Part shown: one piece after another, positions 25,078-33,119 of the stretch
Position numbering within the stretch: the first letter of the stretch is position 1
Layout: each line of letters starts with the position of its first letter
Origin: Myxococcota bacterium
GTDB taxonomy: Bacteria; Myxococcota_A; Bradymonadia; UBA7976; UBA1532
NCBI GenBank assembly: GCA_023150895.1
Contig: JAKLJY010000004.1
Span: 1 to 43,604 of the forward strand
Reading direction: 5' to 3'
DNA length: 43,604 bases
The notes under the pieces: model-generated
Told to the model about the DNA's origin: nothing
Databases searched by the model: none
Seen by the model: the letters and a program-made list of their open reading frames with translations, nothing else
Translations under genes and position numbers: made by a program

Positions 25078-26163
25078 TCAACGGTCGCCCACGGCTTCCA
25101 GGAACGGACGCATGAGCTGCATCTGACGTGCGACCGCGCCGCGAAGTGCGCCGAGCGCCGCCCTCGGATCTCCGGTGGCGACCTCGCCGGCGCACAGGGC
25201 CTCGAGCCGACACACCGCGGCCGACCATCCGTCGACCGCATGTCCGCCCCGCCCGGCGAGCGCCGCCGCCTCCTCCCGGACATGCGCGATGCGCGGCCCG
25301 TGGATCACCGGCTTGCCGTGCGCGGCGGCTTCGACGAGGTTCTGGCCCTCCCGGGCGCAGAACGTGCCCCCGGCGATGGCAAACCGACCCAGTGCATAAG
25401 CCGCCGCGAGTTCACCGACGGTGTCGAGGATGACCCACTCCGCCTCCCCCGCCCCGGCGCTCCGCAGGCGACAGCGCCGACCGTGGCGGCGCGCAGCGGC
25501 GACCAGGGCCGGCACCGACGCCGCGTAACGCGGGGCGAACAGGATGCGGCCGCGGAAGGCGGCGAGTGCGGACGTCGCCGCGCCGACCTCCGCCGGGTTC
25601 AGGCTGCCGACGACGACGTCGAATCGACCGAGCGCGGCGGTCAACTCGGGACTCGGCGCCGGGGGCGCCGCGACGTGCTCGTGCTTGCCCGTGCCCGTCA
25701 CGTGGACCCGGTCGGGCGGGACGCCGAGCGCAATCGCGCCGGCCGCGTCCTCGGGCGCCTGCGCGCAGAAGAGGGCGATGCGACCCGCCGCGCGACGGAG
25801 CAGCGGTGCGATTCGCAGTGACCGCGCAGTCACCCGTCCATCGACCACGGCGACCGGGATCCGGCGCCGCGCGGCGGCCCGCACCCAGGACGGCCAGAGT
25901 TCGAGGTACTCCAGCACGAGCAGGCCGACCCGATGTCGCGCGAGGTATCGATCGGCGGCCGGTCCGAACGGCCACGGCGGGACGTCGACCGGGAGGCCGG
26001 GGTACCAGCCGCCGGCCGCCGCTCGCCCGGCGGCCCGGCCGATGGTCAGGCGGAGCGCCGGCCCGAGCGGGGTCGTCCCGAGCGCACCGAGCAGAGGCCC
26101 GAGCGCCCGCGCGTCTCCAACGGACGCACCGTGCAGCCAGACGGACCCCGACCCGGCGTTCAC
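25078..26163 (-). CDS. waaA: Kdo transferase (WaaA/KdtA)
   Basis: A 361-residue GT30-type transferase, which adds Kdo from CMP-Kdo to lipid A precursor on the cytoplasmic face of the inner membrane. Visible motifs: VWLHGASVGD near the start, LVLEYLELWPSWV, VVGSLNPAEVG, and IAGGTFCAREGQNLVEAAAHG followed by KPVIHGP, the counterpart of the GGTF-x4-GHN-x2-E signature. The GTG start overlaps the kinase stop (GTGA). Two oddities: the catalytic Glu of the ASVGE motif is Asp17 here, and the usual N-terminal membrane helix is missing, so the protein starts directly at the GT fold. The His of the GHN triplet is Gln. It may be an active variant or a divergent relative acting on another acceptor. Confidence 0.85.
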   Translation of the reverse strand: MNAGSGSVWLHGASVGDARALGPLLGALGTTPLGPALRLTIGRAAGRAAAGGWYPGLPVDVPPWPFGPAADRYLARHRVGLLVLEYLELWPSWVRAAARRRIPVAVVDGRVTARSLRIAPLLRRAAGRIALFCAQAPEDAAGAIALGVPPDRVHVTGTGKHEHVAAPPAPSPELTAALGRFDVVVGSLNPAEVGAATSALAAFRGRILFAPRYAASVPALVAAARRHGRRCRLRSAGAGEAEWVILDTVGELAAAYALGRFAIAGGTFCAREGQNLVEAAAHGKPVIHGPRIAHVREEAAALAGRGGHAVDGWSAAVCRLEALCAGEVATGDPRAALGALRGAVARQMQLMRPFLEAVGDR

Positions 26164-27830
26164 GGCGGCGCGCTTTCGACGCGCAGGGTGTAGGGGTCGG
26201 TGGAGTTCTCGGACGGGTCCTCCCCCTGTACCCAGAGCTCCCGGATCACCACGTACAGCGGGTCCGCCGTGATCGGCGTCCCGGCCAGGTGTTCCCCCTG
26301 CCCCTTGCCGGCGTCGTTGATCTTGAACAGGGGGCGACCCTCCCGGTCGTACGCTTCGAGCACCAGGTCGAGCCCGGGGACCCCACTCACCCGCGCGGTG
26401 ATCAGCCGGGCGGACGCACCCGTGCCGAGCCCCGCGACGACGAAGACGTCCCGGTCCGACGTCTCACGACGCTGCCGACGCCCGATGTAGCCCTTGATGT
26501 CGGCGCCGAGGGTCAGCGGCGTCGCCACCGGGGGATCGTCGTTCGGCTCCACCTCGAACGGCAACTGGGCGGGCGCCCGCCGGTCGAGCCACGCCCGGAC
26601 GCCGACGGCACCGAGTCCGACCACCAACAGAACCGAGAGCACCCGTGTCACCATGCGACGCCGCATCGCGCGTTCGAACTCGGCCACTTCGTCGCGGGTG
26701 GGTCCCGAGGGCGCGGGTACAGGGGCCGGGCGGCTGCCCTCCCACGTGGCGCTCGCCCACTCCACCTCGCTGGCGGAGGACACCGCCTGCGCGCGCTGCG
26801 AGATCCGGACGAGCATCTGCGAGACCTCCTCCGCCGTGGCGGGTCGGTCCTCCGGCGCACGGGAGAGCATCCGCCGCACGAGGCCCTCGCAGCCCTCCGG
26901 CAGGCGCAACCCGGCGGCCGACTCCGAGAGGGGTCGGACGATCCCCGAGAGGTGCGATTCGAGGACTTGCAGCGGCGTCTTGCCGGTGTGCGGATAGTCG
27001 CCGGAGATCATCCGGTAGACGAGGGCTCCGAGCGCGTAGAGATCCGTTCGCCCATCGACCGGATCGCCACGGACCTGTTCCGGCGCCATGAAATAGGGCG
27101 TGCCGAGGAGTGCTCCGTGGGCGGTCTGGAAAGAGAGTTCACCCCCCGGACCTTCAACCGTCTCGGGCCCTTCGCGGACCATCTTTGCGAGCCCGAAGTC
27201 GAGCACCTTCACCCACTCGTCGCCGCCGCCGGTCCGCAGCAGAAAGACGTTCTCGGGCTTCAGGTCGCGGTGGACGAGGCCATGCGCGTGCGCCTCGGCG
27301 AGGCTCGAACAGATCTGATGCGCAATGGCGAGCGCCCGCGCCGGCGGCAGGCGCCCCTCCCGGTCGAGCACCTTGCCGAGGTCCTCCCCCTTCAGGTGCT
27401 CCATCACGAAGTAGATCAGGCCTTCCCAGACACCGAAATCGAAAACGGTGATGGTGTGGGCGTCGGTCAGCCGGGAAACGACCAGCGCCTCGCGCCGGAA
27501 CCGCCGGACGAGTTCGGGCTGCGTCCGCAGGTGGGGTCGCAGGACCTTGACGGCGACCTGTTTGCCGATCCCCACGTGCTCGGCGAGATAGACGGAGCCC
27601 ATGCCCCCCTGACCGAGGCGCTCGTGGACCCGGTACCGGTTGTCGATGACCGCGCCCAGCAGGGGGTCTTTCTCGGCGCCGGCGGTGGCCACGAGCGCCG
27701 TTCCGCAGCGACTGCAGAAGGCGTCCGCCCGCGTCGCGGGCGCGCGGCAGGCGGGACATGCGCCTGGCGCATCCGTCCCCTCGGGCGCAGGTTGCCCCAC
27801 CCGCCCGCCGTTCAGCAACGTATCGGTCAT
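26160..27830 (-). CDS. Zinc-ribbon Ser/Thr protein kinase with one membrane span
   Basis: A 556-residue PknB-type kinase. An N-terminal zinc ribbon has Cys25/28 (CPAC) and Cys39/42 (CSRC). The kinase domain runs from about 66 to 335: Gly loop GQGGMGSV, Lys95 in VAVKVL, HRDLKPEN from His187, DFG at 211-213 and APE at 249-251, all intact, so it should be active. A membrane segment (VLSVLLVVGLGAVGVRAWL) lies near 395-415, followed by a periplasmic region of about 140 residues with a beta-rich fold of the bacterial pre-peptidase kind (DIKGYIGRRQRRETSDRDVFVVAG). It is downstream of another zinc-ribbon membrane protein and overlaps waaA by four bases, which suggests translational coupling. Confidence 0.92.
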   Translation of the reverse strand: MTDTLLNGGRVGQPAPEGTDAPGACPACRAPATRADAFCSRCGTALVATAGAEKDPLLGAVIDNRYRVHERLGQGGMGSVYLAEHVGIGKQVAVKVLRPHLRTQPELVRRFRREALVVSRLTDAHTITVFDFGVWEGLIYFVMEHLKGEDLGKVLDREGRLPPARALAIAHQICSSLAEAHAHGLVHRDLKPENVFLLRTGGGDEWVKVLDFGLAKMVREGPETVEGPGGELSFQTAHGALLGTPYFMAPEQVRGDPVDGRTDLYALGALVYRMISGDYPHTGKTPLQVLESHLSGIVRPLSESAAGLRLPEGCEGLVRRMLSRAPEDRPATAEEVSQMLVRISQRAQAVSSASEVEWASATWEGSRPAPVPAPSGPTRDEVAEFERAMRRRMVTRVLSVLLVVGLGAVGVRAWLDRRAPAQLPFEVEPNDDPPVATPLTLGADIKGYIGRRQRRETSDRDVFVVAGLGTGASARLITARVSGVPGLDLVLEAYDREGRPLFKINDAGKGQGEHLAGTPITADPLYVVIRELWVQGEDPSENSTDPYTLRVESAPP

Positions 27831-27885
27831 GTCCGAACGTCCGTCGTCCGTCGGGGGGCGGTCAAGGATTTTGCCGACGCTGCAG

Positions 27886-29718
27886 TCATGGCCGAGCGTG
27901 GACGGCCAGGGCGTCGAGGTGCGGGGCGACCGTGGAGCGGCCGTCCCGGGTCACGAACGCGTGGCGACCCATCAGGCGTCCGACGGCCACCGCTTCGTCC
28001 CCGAGCCGGGCGAACACCGGTTGAGACGTGCTGACCCAGAACGGGCAGCCCGCGGCGCAGGTCGCGAGCTGAAGTTCGTCCACCCCCGGCGTCTCGCTGC
28101 GACGGAGCGCCAGGACGCGCCCGGTGATGCGCACGGGACCGCCACCGGCCGTCGGCGGCCCCTCGAGCAGCTCGGCGTAGGGCGGCGCCGGCGTCCGGAT
28201 GGCGTCTGCGAGACGACGTGCGTCGGCCCGCCGCGCGGCCAGCGTGCGCGGATCGACGCGGTCGACGACGACCTCCAGCTGCCCGGGCGTCCGACCCTCG
28301 ACGAGCGCCCGCAGCGTGAGGGTGTGACGACCTTCGACGGAGAGCGGAACCTCGACTCGAAAGCGCCCCGCCGCGTCGGCGATGGCCTCGACCGCCGCGA
28401 CCGTCAGACGGGCCCCCGGCGTCGCCAACCCCTCGACGAGGACCGACCGCGCGGCGACGATCTCGGCGTGCAGGGGCGCGAGCACCGACAGGCGGGTCTC
28501 GGGAAGCGGGAAGCGGAGCGCTTCCACGAACGTCGCGCTCGCCCCGTCCGGTCCGGAGAGTTCGAGACGCAGGGGGAACTCGCCAAACGGCCCGGAGAAG
28601 CGGTCGGCGACCGCCAGAAGCGGCGCCGCATCGACCTCGACACCCAGGGTTCCACCGGGCTGCTCGATGATCCGGGCGTCCGGCACGCGCAGCGTCCAAC
28701 CGGGCATCAGCTCCATTTTCAGGTCGAACGTGCCCCCTGCGCGCGGTGCCTCGGCAGGCATCGAAACGAAGCGATAGTAGACGCGCACCTGAAGGTGGAG
28801 CGTCCGGACGTCGTCGGGGGCGTCGTCGGGCACCACCCGGAGCGCCAGCTGATTGTCGCCGACGGGCAACACCTGCTCCGGCAACCGGAACGACAGCACC
28901 GAAGGGCCTCCGGGGACCGTCACCGTCCCGACCGAAGCCGCGTTGGGGAGCTCGACGCGAGCGGGTCCGGAGGTTTCGACCTCGACCCGGACCCCGTACC
29001 CCTCCGCGTCGCGCTGAACCTTGAGTTCACCCGTCACGCGGGCCACGAAACGATGGCGTTCCCGATACGTTGCAAAGCCGATGACGGCCGCGACGGCCGC
29101 CAGCGCCAGGAGGCCCACGAGCGCCGTCGTCAGGCGCCGTCGGGCCGCTCGGCGCTCCTCGTCGGCCGACGCGGCCGCAATGCGGGCGGCGGCCAGGATC
29201 TCTGCGGCCTCGCGGTGCAACAGCGTCGTCGCGCCCGGGGTCCGCGGGGGCTCGCCGGCGGACGGCGGGGTCTCTGCGGGACGTGCTCCGCGCGTCCCCC
29301 CGGCGGGGGCCGGGGCCAAGGCCGGTGCGGGTGCCGGCGGCCGGCTTTCGGAAGGCGCCGCCCGAGCCGCCGAGGTCCCGGGCGGCCGGTCGGGGCGCAT
29401 GGACGCCGGGGCGGCGCCGAGACCGAAGAGCGTTCGGGCCGGTCGCGCCGGCTCTGCGGCTTCGGCCGCCGGTGTCGCCGGCGGCTGCGGCGGTGGGGGG
29501 TCCGCCCTGGCGAGCGCAGGTGCGAGGCCGCCGATCAGCGTGGGCCCCGAGAGCGGAGCGCCCATGTCGGGCCGCGGTGGCCCCGGCACGGTTTCCTGAG
29601 GATCGAGCGGGGGCGCGGACATACCGAGCAGCGTCGCCCCGAGCAGCGACGCACCACATCGGACGCAGTCCGGGGCGTCGTCGGGGTTCGCGTGGCGGCA
29701 GACAGGACAGGCGAGCAT
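27886..29718 (-). CDS. Zinc-ribbon membrane protein
   Basis: A 610-residue protein, start ATG 29718 where the zinc ribbon begins: Cys4, Cys7, Cys18 and Cys21 (CPVC ... CVRC). An open frame continues upstream to 30192 but is antisense to the cytochrome gene. A long Pro/Ala-rich linker follows to about residue 160, then an Ala/Arg-rich helix (REAAEILAAARIAAASADEE), a single membrane segment (LTTALVGLLALAAVAAVIGFATY) and a large beta-rich extracytoplasmic region. The C-terminal 90 residues (RITGRVLALRR, CAAGCPFWV, AVAVGRLMGRHAFVTRDG) form an OB-like block with two cysteines. It has no kinase motifs. It lies 55 bases before the zinc-ribbon kinase and may be its partner or substrate; that is inference. 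Confidence 0.8.
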   Translation of the reverse strand: MLACPVCRHANPDDAPDCVRCGASLLGATLLGMSAPPLDPQETVPGPPRPDMGAPLSGPTLIGGLAPALARADPPPPQPPATPAAEAAEPARPARTLFGLGAAPASMRPDRPPGTSAARAAPSESRPPAPAPALAPAPAGGTRGARPAETPPSAGEPPRTPGATTLLHREAAEILAAARIAAASADEERRAARRRLTTALVGLLALAAVAAVIGFATYRERHRFVARVTGELKVQRDAEGYGVRVEVETSGPARVELPNAASVGTVTVPGGPSVLSFRLPEQVLPVGDNQLALRVVPDDAPDDVRTLHLQVRVYYRFVSMPAEAPRAGGTFDLKMELMPGWTLRVPDARIIEQPGGTLGVEVDAAPLLAVADRFSGPFGEFPLRLELSGPDGASATFVEALRFPLPETRLSVLAPLHAEIVAARSVLVEGLATPGARLTVAAVEAIADAAGRFRVEVPLSVEGRHTLTLRALVEGRTPGQLEVVVDRVDPRTLAARRADARRLADAIRTPAPPYAELLEGPPTAGGGPVRITGRVLALRRSETPGVDELQLATCAAGCPFWVSTSQPVFARLGDEAVAVGRLMGRHAFVTRDGRSTVAPHLDALAVHARP

Positions 29719-29745
29719 GTGTCCCGGGGGGGTCGGAGAAGACCG

Positions 29746-29774
29746 AGTGTCGGCCAGCGGCGAATGCGAGTCAA
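29746..29774 (-). promoter_or_regulatory. Candidate promoter of the zinc-ribbon operon
   Basis: On the minus strand TTGACT (29774-29769, 5 of 6) is followed after 17 bases by GACACT (29751-29746, 3 of 6), giving a start near 29739 and a leader of about 21 bases before ATG 29718. On the plus strand the same divergent gap has TTGTCG (29803-29808 region) and TACCGT 18 bases on, a weaker possibility for the cytochrome gene. Confidence 0.35.
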
Positions 29775-29896
29775 AGCGATCCAGCCGGCGGCGACCCTGC
29801 CATTGTCGCCGGCCGGGTCGCTCGTCTACCGTGCGCCATCGGCCGCCCGGCTGCCCGACCGGCCCGGCCCCCGTCCGGAACACGAGGATGCCCGCC

Positions 29897-31471
29897 ATGT
29901 TCGTTCGGTCGTTCTGCTTCTCAGCGATACTCTTGCTCATCGCCGCGTGCGGCGGCTCTGCTTCGCCCGGCACGCCGAGCGCCCCTGCGACGGTGCCCCC
30001 CTCGGCGAGTCCGAGCGCCCTCGCCGTGCCGGTCGCGCGCCCGGCCGGTCCTCCGCGCCTGCTCGTCCTGTCGGCGCTCAATGGGTACGTCGAGCCCTGC
30101 GGCTGTACCGTGGAGCTGACGCTCGGCGGCATCGACCGCATCGCCGCGCTCATCGAGGCGGAGCGGCAACGCGGACCGACCGCCGTTCTCATGGTCGGCG
30201 CAACGCTCTTCGACCCGCACGTCGACGACGCCCACCTCGCCGATCAGGAGGCCGCCAAAGCGGAGGTCCTCGCCCGCGCCCTCCGCCGCATCGGCGTCGA
30301 CGTCGTCGTGCCGACGCGCACCGAGTTGAAGTATGGCGGCCCCGTCCTGTCGCCCCTCCGTGAGACCTGGCCCTGGCCGGATGCCACCGTCAACGTCCCC
30401 GGCGGCCAGCCCCGCACGCTGACACTGGGCGACGTCCGCGTGGGTGTCTTCGGACTCGCGGATCCCGGCGCGGGCGCCACGCCCGCCGGCGCCCCCACGG
30501 ATCCCGAAGCCGCCGCGCGCGCCGCCGCCTCCGCGTTGCGGGCCGAAGGCGCCCATGTCGTCGTCGGCCTCGCCGCAATGCCTCGAAAGCAGGTTCGTTC
30601 CCTCGCGAAGGCCGTAGAGGGCGTCGACCTCTGGATGCTCGGCCACGAGCCCCACGAGGAGTCGCTCGGCCAGCCGGCGGGGGGCGCGTTCCTCATCGAG
30701 GCCGGCGATCGGGGACGCCACGTCGGGCGGGTCGTTCTGCTCGAAGCGTCGCAGCCGGGACCGCTGACCGATCCCGTCGGTGAGCGCGCCCGCGCACTGA
30801 AAGCGCTCGAACTCCAGATCAGGATGCGCGCGGACGTGCTGTCCCGGACGCAGGACCCCGCGGTTGCGCCGCTCGTCGCCGAGCTCGAACGCCAGCGGGC
30901 CGAACTCGCCGCCACCCCGTTGCCGGCGGTCGGCAAACGCTACGAGTACACGCTCGTCCCCGTCCCGAAGGACACGCCGCCCGATCCGGAGATTTCCGGT
31001 TGGCTGGCCGAGTACAATGCCCGCCTGAAGGAGATCAATCTGGCGGCGAGCGCCCCCGTCCCCCCGGTGCCGGAGGGCGGCCAGGGGTATGCCAAGGGCA
31101 AGAACTGCATCGACTGTCACGAAGAAGCGCAGAAGGTCTGGCTCGCGACCCCCCATGCCAAGGCGTGGAAAACACTCGTCGACGCGAACAAGACGTTCGA
31201 TGCCGAGTGCGTCTCCTGCCACGTCACGGGGTGGCTTCTGCCCGGGGGCGTCAACCTGAAGAACCTCGACGGTCTGACGGACGTACAATGCGAGGCGTGC
31301 CACGGACCGGGGGAAAAACACGTCGACGTCGGGGGGGACGACGTGACCACGAAGCTCCGCGTGCCGGAGTCGGTCTGCGTCGTGTGCCACAACAAGTTCC
31401 ACAGCCCGAAGTTCGACTATGCGACCTACCTGCCGAAGGTCCTCGGACCGGGACACGTCCGCCGCGACTGA
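29897..31471 (+). CDS. 5'-nucleotidase-like/tetraheme cytochrome fusion lipoprotein
   Basis: A 524-residue lipoprotein with lipobox IAAC (Cys18). Start ATG 29897 has GAGG 9 bases upstream; ATG 29888 is an alternative adding three residues. Residues about 50-330 resemble the metallophosphatase/UshA-type fold (LVLSALNGYVEPCGCTVELTLGG, VGVFGLADPG, VEGVDLWMLGHEPHE), but the usual metal-binding Asp/His residues are largely absent, so phosphatase activity is doubtful. From about 395 the chain has four heme-binding CXXCH motifs: CIDCH from 404, CVSCH from 438, CEACH from 465, CVVCH from 494, in cytochrome c-554-type context (HAKAWKTL, CHGPGEKH). It should be an envelope electron-transfer protein. 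It diverges from the zinc-ribbon operon and is convergent with the second kinase. Confidence 0.87.
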   Translation: MFVRSFCFSAILLLIAACGGSASPGTPSAPATVPPSASPSALAVPVARPAGPPRLLVLSALNGYVEPCGCTVELTLGGIDRIAALIEAERQRGPTAVLMVGATLFDPHVDDAHLADQEAAKAEVLARALRRIGVDVVVPTRTELKYGGPVLSPLRETWPWPDATVNVPGGQPRTLTLGDVRVGVFGLADPGAGATPAGAPTDPEAAARAAASALRAEGAHVVVGLAAMPRKQVRSLAKAVEGVDLWMLGHEPHEESLGQPAGGAFLIEAGDRGRHVGRVVLLEASQPGPLTDPVGERARALKALELQIRMRADVLSRTQDPAVAPLVAELERQRAELAATPLPAVGKRYEYTLVPVPKDTPPDPEISGWLAEYNARLKEINLAASAPVPPVPEGGQGYAKGKNCIDCHEEAQKVWLATPHAKAWKTLVDANKTFDAECVSCHVTGWLLPGGVNLKNLDGLTDVQCEACHGPGEKHVDVGGDDVTTKLRVPESVCVVCHNKFHSPKFDYATYLPKVLGPGHVRRD

Positions 31472-31490
31472 GGTCCCCCGATTCCGAGGC

Positions 31491-31515
31491 GGGCCGACGC
31501 GAGCGCAGCCGGCCC
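31491..31515. terminator. Weak hairpin between convergent genes
   Basis: GGGCCG and CGGCCC (31491-31496, 31510-31515) can pair around a 13-base loop in the 103-base gap between the cytochrome gene and the second kinase gene. There is no T-tract. A terminator is expected here by position, and this is the best stem seen, but support is slight. Confidence 0.2.
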
Positions 31516-31574
31516 CCGGATGCGACGTGCCCCGCCGGTCGGCGCCGGCGCAACGCGGCCGGTCGGGCGACGGG

Positions 31575-33119
31575 CTACTTCCGAAGGCGACGGATGGCCG
31601 CCTCGTCCGCGTCGCCGAGGCAGAGGTTGTCCAGGAAGTTGAAGCGCTGCCGCATTGCCCGAATGTCCGGGATGACCGCAGGATCACCCATCTCGACGAG
31701 CTCCCCGAGCGTTCGTTTGCGGACGTCGCAATCCCCGAGGCGCAGATCCTGACGCAACGCCTCGATCCGCGCCGTCCGGGCATCGGCGGAGTCGGGCGCG
31801 AACGTCCGTGCCGCCCGCCACCGCACCCGCGGCTCCGGATGGGCGGCGAGGGCGAGCAATCGCACCCGCGCGGCCGGCATCAGCGGGCCCCCGAGGAACT
31901 CGGCCAGGGACGCCCCGTCCCGGGTCGCGAAGGCGTCCACCACGGCCGTGACCAGTTCAGCGTCCTCGGTGGCAACGGGCGTGTCCGCGAGGTGCGCGCG
32001 TAGGCGCGGGACGGCCTCGGCAATCCGCCCCGCAGTGAGCAGCGTCACGATGGCCTGCCGCCGGCTCGCGGCCTCGCCCGCGTTCGCGTCGCGCGCGGGG
32101 TCGTCGGGCTCGGACGCTGCGGGCGCGGGGCGCGACCCTTGCTCGCCGGAGGCCAGGACGCCGAGCCCCACGCCCCCCCCCAATCCGACCGCGAGGGCGA
32201 GAAGCAACGAACGCGGTGGCGTCCGCGACGGCGGCGGGCGGCCCTGGCCGACGCTTCCGCGCGCGACGTGGTTCGAGGGCGGCGATGGCAGGCACGCCAG
32301 CAACTCGGCGCCGTCCGCGGGACGATCCGCCGGCGCCTTCGCGAGGCAGCGGGTGACCAGCGCGGCGAGCTCGGGCGACACGGCCTCGGGTAACGGTGGC
32401 GGCGGTGCGTTGACGACGCGGTAGAGGATCTCCGGGACATGGGCGCCGGCAAACGGGGATACACCCGTGAGGAGGGCGTGCAGCGTGGCGCCGAAGGCCC
32501 AGACGTCCGTCGCCGGCGTCGTCCGCCGACCCATCGCCTGCTCGGGGGCCATGTACTCCGGCGTCCCGAAGACCTGTCCCGTCACCGTGAGTTTCTCCGT
32601 CGGTGGCGCCTCGTCCTCGGTGGACAGGCCGGCGATTCCGAAGTCCAGCAGACGCAGCATCTCGGGCATGCCCGCGGCCTGCGTCCACAGCAGGTTCTCG
32701 GGTTTGAGGTCCCGGTGAATGACGCCCGCCGCATGGGCACGGGCCAGGGCACCGGCGATGGGCCGCATGAGCGTGAGGGCACGCTCGGGCTCGATGGGGC
32801 CCGCGGCGCGAAGCCGCGCGGAGACGCTTTCACCCTCCACGAACTCGAATACGAGGTACGGACGCCCGTCGTCGAGCCGCCCGAACGCGAGCACGCGGAC
32901 CACGGCCGGGTGGGTCAGCGCGGCCCCGGCCCGGGCCTCACGCTCGAACCGCCCGGCCTGGGCGATCATCGCCGCGTGCATCAGCTTGAGCGCGACTGGG
33001 CAGCCGAGGGCCTCGTCCCGGGCTCGATAGACCCGCCCCATGCCACCCGTGCCCAGTACCCCCTCGATGCGGTACCGGTCGACCAGCAGCGTCCCACGTT
33101 CGAGGACGGGCTCCGTCAA
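31575..33119 (-). CDS. Ser/Thr protein kinase with membrane span and HEAT-like tail
   Basis: A 514-residue PknB-type kinase. The kinase domain runs from about 12 to 275 with all key residues: GTGGMG loop, Lys45 in VALKLM, HRDLKPEN from His135, DFG at 159-161, APE at 191-193. A hydrophobic segment (LLLALAVGLGGGVGLGVLASG) lies near 320-345, then an Ala/Leu-rich helical region that ends with HEAT-like repeats (VRLLALAAHPEPRVRWRAARTF, and RTLGELVEMGDPAVIPDIRAM). It starts at TTG 33119, overlapping the stop of the propeller gene by four bases (TTGA) behind a G-run SD, so it is probably made only when the propeller gene is translated. No ATG occurs before the kinase fold. Substrates are unknown. 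Confidence 0.9.
   Translation of the reverse strand: MTEPVLERGTLLVDRYRIEGVLGTGGMGRVYRARDEALGCPVALKLMHAAMIAQAGRFEREARAGAALTHPAVVRVLAFGRLDDGRPYLVFEFVEGESVSARLRAAGPIEPERALTLMRPIAGALARAHAAGVIHRDLKPENLLWTQAAGMPEMLRLLDFGIAGLSTEDEAPPTEKLTVTGQVFGTPEYMAPEQAMGRRTTPATDVWAFGATLHALLTGVSPFAGAHVPEILYRVVNAPPPPLPEAVSPELAALVTRCLAKAPADRPADGAELLACLPSPPSNHVARGSVGQGRPPPSRTPPRSLLLALAVGLGGGVGLGVLASGEQGSRPAPAASEPDDPARDANAGEAASRRQAIVTLLTAGRIAEAVPRLRAHLADTPVATEDAELVTAVVDAFATRDGASLAEFLGGPLMPAARVRLLALAAHPEPRVRWRAARTFAPDSADARTARIEALRQDLRLGDCDVRKRTLGELVEMGDPAVIPDIRAMRQRFNFLDNLCLGDADEAAIRRLRK

Noticed and set aside
29719-30192. Upstream extension of the zinc-ribbon membrane protein
   Set aside because: It would run antisense through the cytochrome gene; the zinc ribbon begins right at ATG 29718, and a promoter candidate lies before it.
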